Shown here piece after piece: positions 48,098 to 64,000 of a stretch of DNA of 64,000 nt (the first letter of the stretch is position 1; the number at the start of each line of letters is the position of its first letter). Location of the stretch: assembly GCA_007449985.2 (NCBI GenBank), contig VIIQ02000638.1, forward strand, positions 1 through 64,000, in the 5' to 3' direction. The notes under the pieces were generated by a model. The model saw nothing but the letters and a program-made list of their open reading frames with translations, searched no databases and was not told where the DNA came from. The translations under genes were made by a program, and so were the position numbers. Source of the DNA: Desmodesmus armatus (Eukaryota > Chlorophyta > Chlorophyceae > Sphaeropleales > Scenedesmaceae).

Positions 48098-51000
48098 CAC
48101 CAGCCCCCTATGTGAACAAGCCAGAGTATGTGCTGGCCCAGCAGTACGCCAACGACATAGCAGACCTGCTGGCACCTCAGTCTGGCGCATACTATGATGT
48201 GTGGCTGGACGGGGAGAAGTTCGTGTCTGTGTACAAGGAGGTGGGTGGCAGTCTGGGCCCCTTGTGTGTCACCGCAGTTGCAGCAGTCTGGGCGCCATGT
48301 GTGGTATTGCAGTTGCAGCAGTCGGAGGCTGCGTCTGGTACTACAGCTGCAGCAGTCTGGGACTGTGTGCGGTACTGCGGTTGCAACAGTCTGGGCGCCA
48401 TGTGTGTTACCGCAGTTGCAGCAGTCTGGGCGCCATGCGTAGTACTCAATCAGTACTGAAGGCTGCAGTTGCAGCAGTCCGGGGCAATTTGTGGTGCTGC
48501 AGCATGCATGGCGGGTGGGGCAGTGAGCAGGGTTGGCGACATTTCAACACAAGAGCCTCACCATTGGGCAGCCGGTTTGCAGGAGGCTATGTTGTGAATG
48601 CAGGAGGCTATGTTGCATTCAGCTGCTATTGCAGGGCTGAACGCTAGCCAGCACCTGTGCTGCCTTCGGGCTGCGAACCGTTGTCTGCTGCACATTCCTT
48701 TGGTGCGCTGTCCTTGTCTTTGCAGAACCCAAGGTCACTGCTGACCGTGCCTTCAACGGCTTTGGCACCAACTATGAGAACAGCCCAGAGCCCATCTACG
48801 GCACACAGGTCAGCAGCAGCTTGGCATGTCGATTCTGTGGCCCAGTGCAGCATTTGCAGCAGCAGCAGCTTGCCATGGCATGCCTTTGGCACAGTGCAGC
48901 GTTGGCAACAGCAGGGTGGGCGGCAAAGATGCCGCAAGGAACATGCGTGATTGAAGCAGCGAAAGGCAGCAGCAGAGACTGTGGGCCAGTTGAACAGCAG
49001 TGCCATTGCTCACCCCCAAGAAGGGCGGGGAGCCGTACAGCTGTGAAAGCAACTATACTGCTGGGCACTGCGCGCCTGCAGCAACTGGGTGGGCTTGTGC
49101 AGTTGGTCCATACATGTATGGCTGCAGGTTGTGCATTAGCAGCACCATGAATGGCCTTGGAACTCACAACAGCATCTGACCTGCGTTTGGTCTGCCGTGG
49201 CTGCTGTCTGCTGCAGTTCCTGCCCCGCAAGTTCAAGATTGCAGTTACCGTCCCTGGTGACAACAGCGTGGACATCCTCACCAACGATATTGGTGTGGTG
49301 GTCATCACAGACCCTGCCACTGGGGAGCTGCAGGGCTTTGACCTGCTGGTGGGAGGCGGCATGGGCCGCACACACAGGTAGGGCTGCAGTCTGGCTTGTT
49401 GTGGGCGGGGGCTTTGTGCGCAGCAGAAAGCATAGCCGCAACCACGTTCCGCACCAGTACTCTTTCAAAGTGATCCACCTGGCCCAGAAGGTTGAGATGG
49501 CTGCAGCACGCTTCATCGGCTGTCGTCACAAGTGCTGTGCAGAGGCTGTGCGGTGCAGGTGTGGTTTTCTGTTGCACGCCAGCGTATGCTTGTATGGTGA
49601 ACAATGACTGATTGGTCTGTGATGTGTTGTGCTGCTCAAGAATGATGCTCAAGAATGATGCTCAAGAATGAGGACACCTTGTGGCATGTCATGCATGTAT
49701 GGTCGAACATTGTCGTATGTGATGTGTGTTGTGCTGCTCAGGAATGATGACACCTTCCCCCGCCTGGCGGACCCCCTGGGCTATGTTGACAAGGAGGACA
49801 TCTTCCACGCCATCAAGGCTATCGTGGCCACACAGAGGGACTACGGCCGCCGTGACGACCGCAAGCAGGCCCGCCTGAAGTACCTGGTGGACGAGTGGGG
49901 CATGGACAAGTTCAGGTGGGCGGGGGGTGCTGGGATGCGTGCGCGCGCGTGTCGAGGGTGACGTGCGCACAATGGGTAGCCTGTAAGCAGAGGGGCAAGA
50001 GAGTGCGATCGGCGCCAATGTGCGTGTGTGTGTCTCGTGCGGTCTGTTGCTGAGCAATACTTCGGCAGATATCGGCTCCAAACCTGGATCTGCGTACTGT
50101 ACTGTATCACTTCTTCATGTGTCTGGTTTGTGTTGTCGCGTGCAGGTCTGTTGTTGAGCAGTACCTGGGCAAGAAGTTTGAGGCCTTCAAGCCCCTGCCT
50201 GCTTGGGAGTACAAGGACTACCTGGGCTGGCACGAGCAGGGCGATGGCAAGCTGTGGTACGGCGTGTATGTACAGGTGCGCTGCAATCTGCTACTGCATC
50301 AGAATGTCCTGGGCGTTACAAGATTCCTTCAACACGTCCTGCTTTGGAAACCCCTGCTTTCGTGGTGTGCTGGCTATCAAGCTGTCAAGCTCGTGGGCTG
50401 GGGAAAACCTCCTGCGGCAGGTGGTAGTTGCACGAATTCCTTCTGTTGTTGGCCTGGCGTTTCAGTCTGACATGGCATCTGGAGACAGTTGTGCAACTTG
50501 CCCTGTTGACCCTTGTGTGACCTTGCTGTATGTCTACTTAGCTGTCCAAAGCATTGGCCCACAGATCCGGGCTGCGTGCTGCATCTATGATCCTTGTGTT
50601 GCTCTGCAGAACGGCCGCATCAAGGGTGATGCCAAGAAGGCGCTGCGCGGTGTGATTGAGCAGTACGGCATCCCCGTCACGCTGTCAGCCAACCAGAACA
50701 TCCTGCTGCGGGATGTTGAGCCAGCATGGAAGGAGGACATCCAGGCGCGACTGGAGGTAAAGTGATTATCTTTCATGCGCCTTTGCTTGGCTGGCTGGAC
50801 ATCGTGCCGTGTGTGCGAGCATGTTTCAACCCCGGTGCGTCAACCTATGCTTGACGGACTGAGAGCCAGGGGCACCCAACCAGAGGTGTTGAACAGTTGC
50901 CCGGAAAGCTCGCAGTCGCATTACATGTACTGATGGAGGGCCGTGTGCTTAGTATCAGTGACGGACTGTGCTGTGTGCTGTGTGCTGTCTGTGTTGTGCT

Positions 51001-53071
51001 GCAGTCTGCTGGTCTGGTGGATGCTGTCGACCTGAGCCAGGTCGACCGCCTGTCTATGGCCTGCCCAGCACTGCCGCTGTGCGGCCTGGCCATCACAGAG
51101 GCTGAGCGCGGCCTGCCTGACATCAGCAGGTGGGCACTGAATCGCTGCCTAGGATTCAACCAGTGCGCCCGCTGCTAGCGCTGCTGTGTCACTGTCCATG
51201 TGCATCTAAGGGAAATGCGTACTTGCATGTGCAATGTTGACTGTGGCGCACGCCGCCCACTGCGTCTGTATGTGCATGCATCCGTCATTCGTCCCTCTGT
51301 GAGGACCATGTGCATTGTGTGCTGATTGGCATTGTATCTGTGCTGTGGTGTCATGGTGGCGTGCAGGCGTGTGTTGGAGCTGCTGGCAAAGATTGGCCTG
51401 GGTGATGAGCCCATCACCATGCGCATGACTGGCTGCCCCAACGGCTGCGCGCGCCCCTACATGGCTGAGATCGGCTTTGTTGGAGACGGCCCCAACAGCT
51501 ACCAGGTGAGCCCTAGGTTGGGGTTCAGGCTTTGCTGCTGCCGCTGGTGCCTGGGCCAGGTTTAGGTTTAGGCTAATGCTGTGGCAGTAGTTGTGGGTGA
51601 GTGGTTTGTGTGATGGTGCAGGCAGTGGTGCAGGTGCCTGCTGTATAGCAGGCATGGGTGCTGCATCAACCCTTGGGCATGCTGCGCATGTGGTTGTGAT
51701 GGTGTGTGCATCCATCTCGCCTGTGTGTGTCTGGCAGGAACAGCGCACTGACACCTGGTCTGACTGCTGTGCGGCAAACCTCGCTGCATCTATGACTGAC
51801 CCTTGCTTTGTGTGTGCTGCTGCCTGTGTGTTTTCAGCTGTGGCTGGGTGGCAGCCCCAACCAGACGCGCCTGGCCAAGGTGTTTGTCGAGCGCATGAAG
51901 GTGCGGGACCTGGAGGCGACACTGGAGCCGCTGTTTGCTGCCTTCAAGGCGCGCCGCCAGACGCCGGTAAGCCGGGTCACAGCTGGGAGGTGGCGCCTCG
52001 AGGGATTGGCAGTGCCCCACTCCCCTCTGGCTGTCCATTGCCACACTCCTTTGTGACATCACGCTAGACAGCTGGGGGTGGTTGACCGTTGGTTTGGTGA
52101 TACACTTTGTGAGGACGTGGTCGGGGTTATGCGCTGTAGCAGCAATAGCTGATTCCGCCAACCTTTTTGACAACCTAGAGGATTACTGTGGTTTCTTCAT
52201 CAGGGTGTGCATCTTATCCTGATCGGGGCAGGGAATGCTGTGATCAGGTCATGTGGACAATGACCTGATCACAGCATTTCCTGCCCTGGTCAGGTCATTG
52301 TGGACAGTCTGACGAGGGGGCTGGATGTGCCACTAGTGTGTAAGGGAGGCTGATGGTAACGGCTGTTGCTCCTGGAAGTGTTCAAGCCATGAGCCATTGT
52401 AGAATATCTGGAAAGCTACAATGATACAGCTGGGTGCTTGACAAGTACTGTGACAAGTACGTTCTGTTTTGTTGTCGTACGGCAGCTGTAGTGCAGCAGG
52501 AAATCGGTGCTGCTTGTTGCCTCTGACTGGACTCGGACGTGTGCATGCCCTGCAGTCCTTTGCTTCGACCCCCTCATAAGTTGCTGTCTGCTTCTTTCCT
52601 GCTGCAGGATGAGGCCTTTGGTGACTTTGTGGCGCGCGTCGGCTTTGCAGCGTTGCGGCAGTACGCACAGGGCTACGTGCCTGCGGACAAGTCGGGCTCC
52701 CTCGCATCGGTGAGTAGCTGCAGGATGTTCTGCGGCATGGGCTGATCTTGCTTAGTTTCCTGTGCCAGCGTGAGGAATTAGTGTGTTCTGCCTGCCGTAC
52801 TGTCAGGGGTTCAGTCGCTGTTGGGTTTGGGCAGCTTGGCATGCGGCGAAGAGGCTTGGGCGGCAGTTGTGTGAGGCAGTGGGGTGTCTGCAAGAGCAAA
52901 CCGGCAGTTTTGAGAGATGCGCTCACCTTATTCTTGTCATTGTTGCATGCTGCTGTTGTGTCACTACAGGTCAGCATTGACGAGGATACCTTCAAGGCCT
53001 TGGAAGCTGTTGCCAAGGCCGAGGGCAAGTCCATCTCGCATGTCGCCTCAGAGCGCCTGCAGCAGCTGTGA
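46846..53071 (+). CDS. SIR1: Ferredoxin-sulfite reductase, chloroplast
   Basis: This enzyme reduces sulfite to sulfide with six electrons from ferredoxin, in plastid sulfate assimilation. Thirteen exons: 46846-47196, 47621-47783, 48104-48244, 48726-48808, 49217-49377, 49742-49915, 50146-50275, 50610-50756, 51005-51129, 51367-51505, 51838-51966, 52608-52709, 52970-53071 (TGA). Phases close to give 648 residues, normal for the family. The N-terminal ~25 residues are a short transit-like peptide. Family landmarks: [88 protein letters not shown], and the siroheme/4Fe-4S ligands in MACPALPLC (CxxxxxC) and [11 protein letters not shown] (CxxxC). The exon 2 donor and exon 3 acceptor are the least certain: a GT repeat and a CTG run flank them, and the chosen pair (...[12 protein letters not shown]) is the one that keeps phase. 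Confidence 0.95.
48063..48096 (+). repeat. (CTG)11 run at the SIR exon 3 acceptor
   Basis: The trinucleotide run ends seven bases before the inferred acceptor AG at 48102-48103 and replaces the usual pyrimidine tract. Confidence 0.85.
48262..48485 (+). repeat. Minisatellite in SIR intron 3
   Basis: There are about six imperfect tandem units built on GCAGTTGCAGCAGTCTGGG, several followed by CGCCATGTGTG. It is purely intronic. Confidence 0.8.
49620..49682 (+). repeat. Near-copy of the SIR exon 6 acceptor junction
   Basis: The segment repeats the real junction at 49718-49756 (TGTGATGTGTGTTGTGCTGC, then CAG/GAATGATGACACCTT). It has an internal triplication of AAGAATGATGCTC and ends GAGGACACCTT. 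It keeps an AG. Confidence 0.75.
50036..50070 (+). repeat. Decayed near-copy of the SIR exon 7 start
   Basis: CTCGTGCGGTCTGTTGCTGA and GCAATACTTCGGCA parallel the real exon 7 start at 50136-50171 (CGCGTGCAGGTCTGTTGTTG, then AGCAGTACCTGGGCA). The acceptor AG has become CG, so the copy is probably dead. Confidence 0.7.
52226..52287. repeat. Perfect-type hairpin in SIR intron 11
   Basis: The 26-bp arms (52226-52251 and 52261-52286) have one mismatch and enclose a 9-base loop. Each arm carries AATGCTGTGATCAGGTCA or its complement. A TGACC-type core also recurs just outside (GGTCAGGTCATTG). Confidence 0.85.
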
Positions 53072-55173
53072 GCGGACACGGCAGCCCCCAAGGTCAGCGC
53101 ACCAGATGGAGGTCGGTCCGTGCTGGCTTGGCAGCGTGCTGCTGCAGCAGGGGAGCGGTGTTGATGCTGGTGGCGGAGTTGCTATCGGAGCACTAGCAGC
53201 TGGTAGTGCAGTGCATTTGTTGTGCTGCGCGCGTGCGCCGGATTCAGTGCAGCAGCCCTAGTCCCGCTGCTTGTAAATTTTACGGATAGGACCTTCATTG
53301 TCATCACTTTGTTGTCACTGCACGGTTCAGATGTGTGGTGTGACGTACATGTTTGGGTGCACAATGCACAGCTCCCATTGTTCACTGTAGGTGTTTTGGT
53401 GATGGTGGTGGCAACGTCTCATCAGCAGCGGTATGGTTGGATGTTGATCAGCGCATATCAATTGTAGGTTGTAGGGTCTGTGTGGACATGGACAGTAGGT
53501 TGTAGGGTCTGTGTGGACACTGTCAGTGGTGTGTACATGTGGGCTTGAAGCCAAGTTGTCATGGCTGGCTGACCTGCTTGATGCTGGAAGCAGCTAGTTT
53601 GACTTGTGGAACAGCACCTTGCGGTGGACGCACTCGACTGACAAGTTGCAAATCTGCTTGGTTTGCTCGAGGTGGTGACTGTCCTCTTTTGTAAGTTGAA
53701 CGATGGTAGATTACGTCGCTGGTCATGCCACCAGCCCCATGCCCTTCTGTCCCCCAACATGCTTGTTACGTGCCTCTATGCCAGCATGTCCCCCACTCGC
53801 TCAGACTTTGTGACAGGATTGAGCCAAGCGTATTGCTGAGCCATCTGTATGAAGTTGCAAGACTGGCACCGGGTCCGCTCTTCTTGCTGCAGCAAGCCAG
53901 TGGCTCTGTGCTTGGGAATAGATGCCGCCATTGGCAATGACACAACATAGCTTAGCACGTTCTAGGTTGCGCTACCATAACCAGATGACAGTGGGCTATT
54001 GCCAGCAAACCTCATTGCACTGATGCTGAGGGCAGAGCTTCACCGACACTCAGCGACTGTGTTACCTACCAGGCCATTACCACACCACTCTCAAACTCCA
54101 CACTGTAGGCCACTGACTGACACACTCGCATGTACTCAAGATGTTCAACACACACTCTTCCCTCCTGGCCACTCGCTCAGCCCTGCTGTGCACAGCAAAA
54201 AAACTGCACTGTTTGAGCCATCAGCTCAAGCTCAAACCACATCAGACACCTGCCCTCTTGTGACACACAGCTGTGCCTGACTGTGGCGCACTCACACCCA
54301 TGCCACATGTGCTGAACGATTGAGCGATTAACACAACACATAACCAGACGCTGCAGCACCTGCAAACCTCAATGCCAGTCCCTCAACCCCTGTCCAACTC
54401 GACCTCAGCGACTGGGCTTCCAGCTCACCCATATCCAATCGTGTGTATGAGTGAGTGCTGTCATGTCTGCCGGCCAGCAGGTACTGCATTTCAGTCCTGT
54501 CAACATACATCAGCACACAGCCTTGTGAACATACATAAGAACACATACCAAGAGCTCTTGCACAAGTTGCAAGGCTGCTGACAGCACAAGCACTTGCCCA
54601 TCCTGAACACAGTATAAGGCCTTGGCGCACATCTCCACACTCAAATCTGCTGCGGGTGTGCTGCTCACAGAATAAAAAAAACACATCCTACAGACACCCT
54701 GGTACAGCTGTGATGGTACAAATCGGGTGCCCCAAGCGCCCCATCAACATGAAACATGAGACGATGACGTGTGACTTCATACAAGGGCACGGGCATATCA
54801 GCCACACATGCAACACAGTGTGACTTTGACACAAAGAACTACAGCCAAGACTGCAGAAAGCTTCCACAAAATAACCTGCTCTCTCGCCCATGTTGCTGAT
54901 TTGCAGCTCCGGAACATGGCATTCTTCACCCCCCATGCCCGCCACACTCAGCATACTCAGCCCCTGCTCAGTCCTCTCACATGCTTATGAGGCGTCACCT
55001 GGCCCGACCCTGGTGGGCCACCAGGGTCGGACAATGCCATTGATGTGGGGCGCGACGACCATGTAACATACTCACCCTCTCGAATGAGTACATGTGTGCA
55101 TCTGTAAAAAAAATCGACCGCTGACAGGTGGTGGGATCCCCTGCCGCTGAGCCGCCAGTTGTGCTCCCACTGT
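53072..55173. other. Convergent 3' flanks of SIR and TRX z-like genes
   Basis: No gene is supported in 2.1 kb. TGTAA at 53272-53276 is a candidate polyadenylation signal for SIR, 200 bp past its stop. A 31-bp direct repeat (GTAGGTTGTAGGGTCTGTGT...) lies at 53464-53520. A short inverted repeat (CCTGGTGGGCC type) lies near 55000-55030. Confidence 0.5.
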
Positions 55174-56303
55174 TTAAATAGACAGCGCCCTGCGTATGTC
55201 TGTGCCCAGGTACTGCCTCCTGGTCTGCACCATGTCACGCATGACAGCCTCAGGAAGCAACCCCGTGTAGTGAGCTGCAGGTTTGCTGGCGTCTGGGCCC
55301 ACAAAGAACAGTGTGGGCAGCTTGTGCACCTGTACGGCACACCACACACGCAAAGCAGCACCAGGCACAGCTTGTTGGTCCACCTGCCCACATGCCCTGC
55401 TGATACATCGACATGGGTTGACCTTTCCCTGAGCAGCCCACGCATGACACACTGTCGTGTGACCACCTCGAAACCGTTTTCTGGCTGCCACCCTTGGCCG
55501 AACAGCATCTCATGGGTGGCCTTGGCACTGCCTGTCCATTGCCTTGGCACTGCCGGCTCACTGCTGTCAACCATTGAGTAATTAATGGTGTAAGAACCTA
55601 TAGTGGCCTACTTGCTTGCTTGCACAAACAAGCAAGTGGCTGTAACCCCTTATCAGTCCTAGTGTCTACACACCTTAAGCTCCGATGCAAGCTCTGGACA
55701 GGCGTCAGTGTCGATCTTGACTGCCTTGATGCCTGCAGGGCCCATCTCCTTCATAAGGCTCTCCAACCGCTGCACCATGATCTTGCAGGGGCCACACCAG
55801 GTGGCAGAGAAGATCACCACCAGCGGCACTGTGCAGAAAAGTGTGGCAGCAGCATGGACACATATAGGCCAAGCAGGCGCAACATTTTTGCGCCCAAGTG
55901 AACCAACTGTGCTGTCCTTGTCAACACATGAGCACAGTTGACCAGGCCCAGCATCCATCAAAGATGATGTTTGCATGTCAGCAACACATGTGCTACCTTG
56001 TTGTTCTGCTTCCAACAGCTGCCACAGCTCAGCCTCAGTGATCGTGTCAACTTGAGGGTTGTGCTGTTGCGTCTGCTTGCTGCGTTGGAAGGGGTTCAGC
56101 ACCCTCCAAGGCGACCAGCTGGGCTGCTGCTTTTGAGTTTCTGTGGTGACTGTCTCTGTGGTAGCCACATGAACCCCCACACGTGGCCTGCTATGCTTCA
56201 CAAAGGCCAAAGTGACTGGTCTGGCGCCTGGCTGGCAGTAGACATGTTGGGGCCTGCCCAAGCACCGCACGTGACTGCCACGTAAGCTGGCCGTGCTTTG
56301 CAT
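55174..56303 (-). CDS. Chloroplast thioredoxin-like protein, TRX z/CITRX type
   Basis: Exons: 56303-55997, 55828-55674, 55329-55174 (TAA); phases close to give 205 residues. The N-terminal ~85 residues are basic and Ser/Thr-rich, as a plastid transit peptide should be, starting MQSTASLRGSH. The thioredoxin domain has TITEAELWQLL, then VVIFSATWCGPCKIM with an intact WCGPC redox site, KIDTDACPELASELKV, HKLPTLFFVGPD with the cis-Pro, and YTGLLPEAVMRDMV. The KLPTLFF..PD...GL.P..MMRD end is characteristic of TRX z, a plastid thioredoxin associated with the plastid-encoded RNA polymerase; other plastid thioredoxins lack it. An extra ~12 residues (LGTDIRRALSI) follow. ATG 56303 is chosen because it gives a transit-like start; the frame is also open upstream. 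Confidence 0.8.
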
Positions 56304-57767
56304 GTTTAGTATGATCACCCTGGTGACAAGCAGGTGACGAGCACAACGAAGAGACCAACCAGATGAACTGAACACTTTGGTGCGAAGGCTGCAGGGAGAC
56401 AGCCCCAGGAAAGGCCATACATGTAACACCCCAGTTGAACAATTGCCTGCAGCGAATCAGACGTACAAACAGTGTTCAACACACCCACTGTCCGAAAAAA
56501 TGACAGCTCCCAACCTGGCTTCCAAACCCGAGAGCTGCGCGGCATGGGGCGTTCTTCAAGTTGTTTTTTGTGGATGCAGCAGCCATAGCACACCATTCGT
56601 CTTTCCTCTGCGTCCTGCTGGAGCCCCCCCCCCCCCCCCCCCCCCGGGGGTGGGTTTCCATTGAACTGGCAATGGCGTTGTGATACTGGAGTTGTAGACG
56701 AAATCCACCTTTTCTGTGCAGGATGGTGCCCAAGCCCAAAGCTGTGAAACCGCTTACAGTGTCTACAGTAGCCTACCAACACTCCACCCACACTGTGACA
56801 GTCAACACAAGGTGGCAGCTGCAACTGCCCACCTTGTATTTTCCCCTACAACGTTGATGCTGGTGCTTGTTACCTGGCGCCACAAACAACACGGTCAAGC
56901 AATCTTGGTGTACACCACCTTTCACAAGTACACACCACCAACACCCAACATCACCCATGGGCATCACCCTGGCCAGGCATGCATGCATGCTTGGGCCGCG
57001 ATTCCACTGCGGTACAAAGGGGTCCACTGCGGTACAAAGGGGTGCACAGCCTGCTGATGCAAAAACGTCAAGACATATCATGCGAAAGTGCAGCTTCACC
57101 TTGTATAAACATACACACGCCGTCCTTGTATAAACATACACACGCCGCCAAGCAGGAGTGACACTTTGCTCCGGCAGCTGTTGCTATGCTACAAACCTGA
57201 TTGCTGCCATCACGGCAGCAACAGGCACGCACACACAACACACACAGCAATGCGCTGCTGACAAACAGTTCATAGGACTGCCACCCACAAGCAGATGGCA
57301 CCATCGCAAAATGGCTTGAACCAGGTACAAAAGCAGTGGTCCAACACTGCATCCGCGCATGCATGCAGCGCCCAAGACTCCAGAACCTAGCGACAACCCA
57401 TCCACCCCAAAAAACGGCAAAACAAACCCATCAACCCCACATGCATGGACATGCCGTGCCCCCGGACCACACTGGAGGAACATGGGCGCATAGGGCAGCA
57501 ACCCTTGCACCCTGAGAGGCGACAACCCCTTGCACACCATGATAGGTGCCATGGCAATTACACAGCAACACGCAAGTGGTGGTGTGCCGCAACCCAATCG
57601 TGCCCAGAACCTCCACCCCAAAAAAAGGACATGTGACGCAGGTGCTGGATCGCACAAGACATGGGCCTGCACCACAGAGGGCGCAACCGCCTGCACCACA
57701 CCAAGCAGGCCAGCATTCAAACTCACCCAGCCAGCCCCACCAACAGACCGTCGCAGCGGCACCCTCT
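56304..57767. other. Spacer between TRX z-like 5' end and citrate synthase 3' end
   Basis: No gene is supported in 1.46 kb. It contains a 22-base C run followed by five G (56624-56650), two 20-bp tandem units at 57004-57043 (CCACTGCGGTACAAAGGGGT), two 25-bp units at 57099-57148 (CCTTGTATAAACATACACAC...), and TTACA at 57558-57562 (TGTAA on minus), a candidate polyadenylation signal for citrate synthase ~205 bp past its stop. Confidence 0.5.
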
Positions 57768-62681
<4,914 letters not shown>

Positions 62682-62908
62682 TGCAGCTGCCCTGCGGTCC
62701 TGCTTCTGCAGATCTCTGGTGTCGCAAAGACAGCACGAGAGGTGTGCACTCAAGCTTTGTTCACGTTGAACATATACAGGCTGTCGGGTTGCTAGACTTA
62801 CCGAGCAGCTGCGCTGTTGAACAGAGCAAGGCGTGCCAGCAACGGTGATAACCACCATGTCAGCTGTGCTGAGGTGGCAGGGATGAGTAATTGAAGGGCT
62901 AGGGCAGC
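62682..62908. promoter_or_regulatory. Compact divergent promoter, citrate synthase (-) and acylphosphatase (+)
   Basis: Only 227 bp separate the two ATGs. No TATA box is evident. Both promoters should overlap here, so co-regulation is plausible but unproven. Confidence 0.45.
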
Positions 62909-63871
62909 ATGCGGAGAGCGTGGCTGATTGTGTGTGGATCTGTTTGGATCCTTGCTGCGTACCTTTTGCTGGCCAAGGTACCCCGTGGCGGGCCGGCTAG
63001 GGCAAACACACAGCAGAGTGACAGTGGCAGCAGCAACAGCAACCCTGGTCCGTCTGAATCAGCTGGTGCATCAGACCGCATGTACCAAGCCTTCTACTTT
63101 GAGGTGCACGGACGGGTAAGTACGCGTGTTGCTACACCAGCAACATAATTAGCATCAGCTCGCACCCTGAAGGTGGCCAGGCCCTGCCAGCTTTCAAACG
63201 TGAACCGCAGTCCAATTGCAGAGAAGACTCACGCATATGATGCATCCTCCAGGCTTGCTTCCACAGCAGGATGCACACACATGTTTTTACTGTGTGCAGG
63301 TTCAGGGAGTGTGGTTCCGCAAATTCACAGTAGCCAAGGCACAGGCCCTCCACCTGGTGGGCTGGTGTGCCAACAGCCAGAGAGGAACAGTAGTGGGGGA
63401 GTGCCAGGGCAAGCCACAGGCCCTGGAAGAAATGAAGGTGCGTGCGAGCCCCCACGCAGATGAATTGAGCAGAAGGCCTGCAGGCCTCCCAGCACAGTAG
63501 CATCCAAGCAGCAGGTCCAACATGAAGCTTCAGGATTGCCAGGACAAGCAGGTCCCCATACGGAAGTCACGAGATCAGCCTAGAGAGCACGCGGCCAGCA
63601 AAGTCTCTTCCAAACAGAGGTCACAAGCAGCAACTTTTACCCAGCAGCAGCTGCTCATGACTGATGACTCTTGCACCTGCACCCCCCTTTGTTCTTTCAT
63701 TCCTTGCTCTTGTTGCCATGCCTGTTTGCTGCTGCCTGTTTGCCTGCCCAGGAGTGGTTGTGCACAGAAGGCAGCCCCCACTCCCACATAGAGCACTGTG
63801 ACTTCAAGCATGAACGCAGTATAGACCAGCTGGAGTTTCAGGTCTTTGAGCGGCGACCCAACGTTCCTTGA
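62909..63871 (+). CDS. Acylphosphatase with N-terminal membrane/signal segment
   Basis: This enzyme hydrolyses carboxyl-phosphate bonds of small acyl phosphates. Exons: 62909-63115, 63300-63437, 63752-63871 (TGA), phase 0 throughout, 154 residues. The C-terminal ~96 residues are a complete acylphosphatase domain: FYFEVHGRVQGVWFRKFTVA with the catalytic Arg in FRK, GWCANSQRGTVVGECQG with the catalytic Asn, WLCTEGSPHSHIEHC and the closing FQVFERRP. Ahead of it is a 58-residue extension, MRRAWLIVCGSVWILAAYLL, which is a signal peptide or anchor, then a Ser/Gly/Asn linker. Most acylphosphatases are short cytosolic proteins, so the extension suggests a membrane or secretory location. GTAAGT and GTGCGT donors support the joins. 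Confidence 0.9.
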
Positions 63872-63892
63872 CGCGTGGTCAAGGCTGCGGTC

Positions 63893-63896
<4 letters not shown>

Positions 63897-63942
<46 letters not shown>

Positions 63943-63943
63943 G
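63897..63943 (+). repeat. (CAG)n tract in acylphosphatase 3' UTR
   Basis: About 15 CAG units with one CAA interruption begin ~26 bp after the stop codon. Confidence 0.9.
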
Positions 63944-64000
63944 TATGGCTGCTGGCCGCAGCACTAGAATCTGCATGCACGGAGTCACCGCCACCAGTGT

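Overview
The window is nuclear DNA of a green alga, most likely a chlorophycean of the Chlamydomonadales type. The evidence is a set of intron-dense genes with GT-AG introns in all phases, chloroplast and glyoxysome enzymes of plant type (ferredoxin-sulfite reductase, a thioredoxin z-like protein, PTS2 citrate synthase), a candidate centriole gene (TEDC1-like), TGTAA-like 3' signals, and abundant CAG/CTG tracts. The standard code fits: natural ends use TGA, TAG and TAA.

Layout. Positions 1-9716 are the end of a tandem array of a DNA transposon. Its pattern is A-B-A-B-A, where A is a ~675-bp block bounded by a 21-bp inverted repeat and B is ~3.6 kb. B carries a spliced Tc1/mariner-like DDE transposase on the + strand. 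Inside the transposase intron, on the - strand, lies an ORF resembling PD-(D/E)XK (DUF559/Vsr-like) nucleases. Positions 10676-17034 (-) hold a huge Gln/Ala-rich AT-hook protein gene, apparently broken by two 1-nt slips and one stop. Positions 17956-20060 (-) hold a rhodanese-domain protein. Positions 20748-36113 (+) hold a 25-exon gene for a ~2,010-residue type I membrane protein: a choice-of-anchor L domain, 18 TSP1-like modules, a membrane-proximal region, a TM helix and a ~290-residue tail. Its introns carry a piggyBac-type MITE and a deleted Ty3/gypsy LTR element. Positions 38909-42392 (+) hold a ZGPAT-like G-patch protein. Positions 43671-46482 (-) hold a TEDC1-like gene, 46846-53071 (+) ferredoxin-sulfite reductase, 55174-56303 (-) thioredoxin z-like, 57768-62681 (-) glyoxysomal citrate synthase, and 62909-63871 (+) a membrane-anchored acylphosphatase.

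The genes are not an operon. Three head-to-head pairs probably share upstream regions: rhodanese/adhesion receptor, TEDC1/SIR and citrate synthase/acylphosphatase. I joined exons by reading splice sites and checking codon phase. Phase closes across all 25 exons of the receptor, the 13 of SIR, and the ZGPAT, TEDC1, TRX and ACYP genes. It fails at one citrate synthase junction.

The most notable items are the composite transposon with a nuclease gene nested in its transposase intron, the chimeric choice-of-anchor L/TSP1 receptor, and a recurring pattern in which near-copies of splice junctions lie in the adjacent intron of three unrelated genes. Single-base indels are frequent (transposon copy 1, AT-hook gene), so some broken frames may be consensus errors rather than decay.
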